Shown here one piece after another: positions 63,991 through 64,000 of a stretch of DNA of 64,000 nucleotides. Numbering within the stretch: the first letter of the stretch is position 1; each line of letters starts with the position of its first letter. The stretch lies in contig CACRSC010001923.1 of the NCBI GenBank assembly GCA_902651635.1, forward strand, positions 524,533 through 588,532, read 5' to 3'. A model generated the notes under the pieces. That model was not told where the DNA came from, did no database searches, and worked only from the letters and a program-made list of their open reading frames with translations. The translations under genes and the position numbers were made by a program. This DNA comes from Mastigamoeba balamuthi (lineage: Eukaryota > Evosea > Mastigamoebida > Mastigamoebidae).

Positions 63991-64000
63991 TGTGACAGCC

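Overview
The window comes from a nuclear genome of a GC-rich, intron-bearing protist. Evidence is a recognisable U2 spliceosomal RNA, eukaryotic tRNAs, ribosomal protein eL24 split by short GT-AG introns (many starting GTGCGY), a POT1-like telomere protein, the cytosolic Fe-S protein Nar1/CIAO3, dynamin and TKL-kinase genes. Abundant Rho regulators, a TKL kinase and secreted Cys-rich proteins with CDCGC repeats would suit an amoebozoan, perhaps an archamoeba such as Mastigamoeba. That placement is inference; no single gene proves it.

Left third (1-22 kb): a family of large Rho-regulator-like genes (called RG1-RG6 here) with an N-terminal helical region, a split PH-like module, a RhoGAP domain and a WD40 propeller. 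RG3, RG4 and RG5 (minus strand) can each be modelled as complete 7- or 8-exon genes of 985, 995 and 960 codons, all sharing a 9-10 codon first exon. RG1 and RG2 are broken. AT-rich terminal-inverted-repeat DNA elements (A and B) flank RG1. Smaller genes lie between: a secreted Cys-rich protein, a P-loop ATPase-like gene and a broken secreted amidase-like gene.

Middle (22-50 kb): mostly single-copy genes. In order: a coiled-coil protein, a secreted Cys-rich protein with a minisatellite-filled intron, POT1-like, tRNA-Asn, eL24, tRNA-Ala, a remarkable fusion of an FSP1/AIFM2-like flavoprotein, an NmrA-like Rossmann domain and a TKL protein kinase, a short dynamin, a Q-rich protein, a secreted LamG-like protein, U2 snRNA, a minimal MIF4G (eIF4G-like) protein, Nar1/CIAO3 and a kinase-like gene. 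Several frames break by one or two bases in GC-rich runs, and there are two one-base assembly gaps, so some breaks may be sequencing error.

Right third (50-64 kb): RG6 is interrupted by a 2.4-kb DNA element (C) with a 10-bp inverted repeat and a 2-bp AT duplication, and then cut off by a 4.9-kb element (D) with about 160-bp inverted repeats and a DUF7869-type transposase-like gene. Beyond are a hAT remnant with an 8-bp target duplication, a small Ty3/gypsy fossil and an ABCB-transporter pseudogene.

Two non-coding signals stand out: an 8-bp palindrome TCAATTGA repeated in introns and spacers, and a short palindromic GATATC/GGAATC-rich motif found in nearly every intron of the fusion gene.
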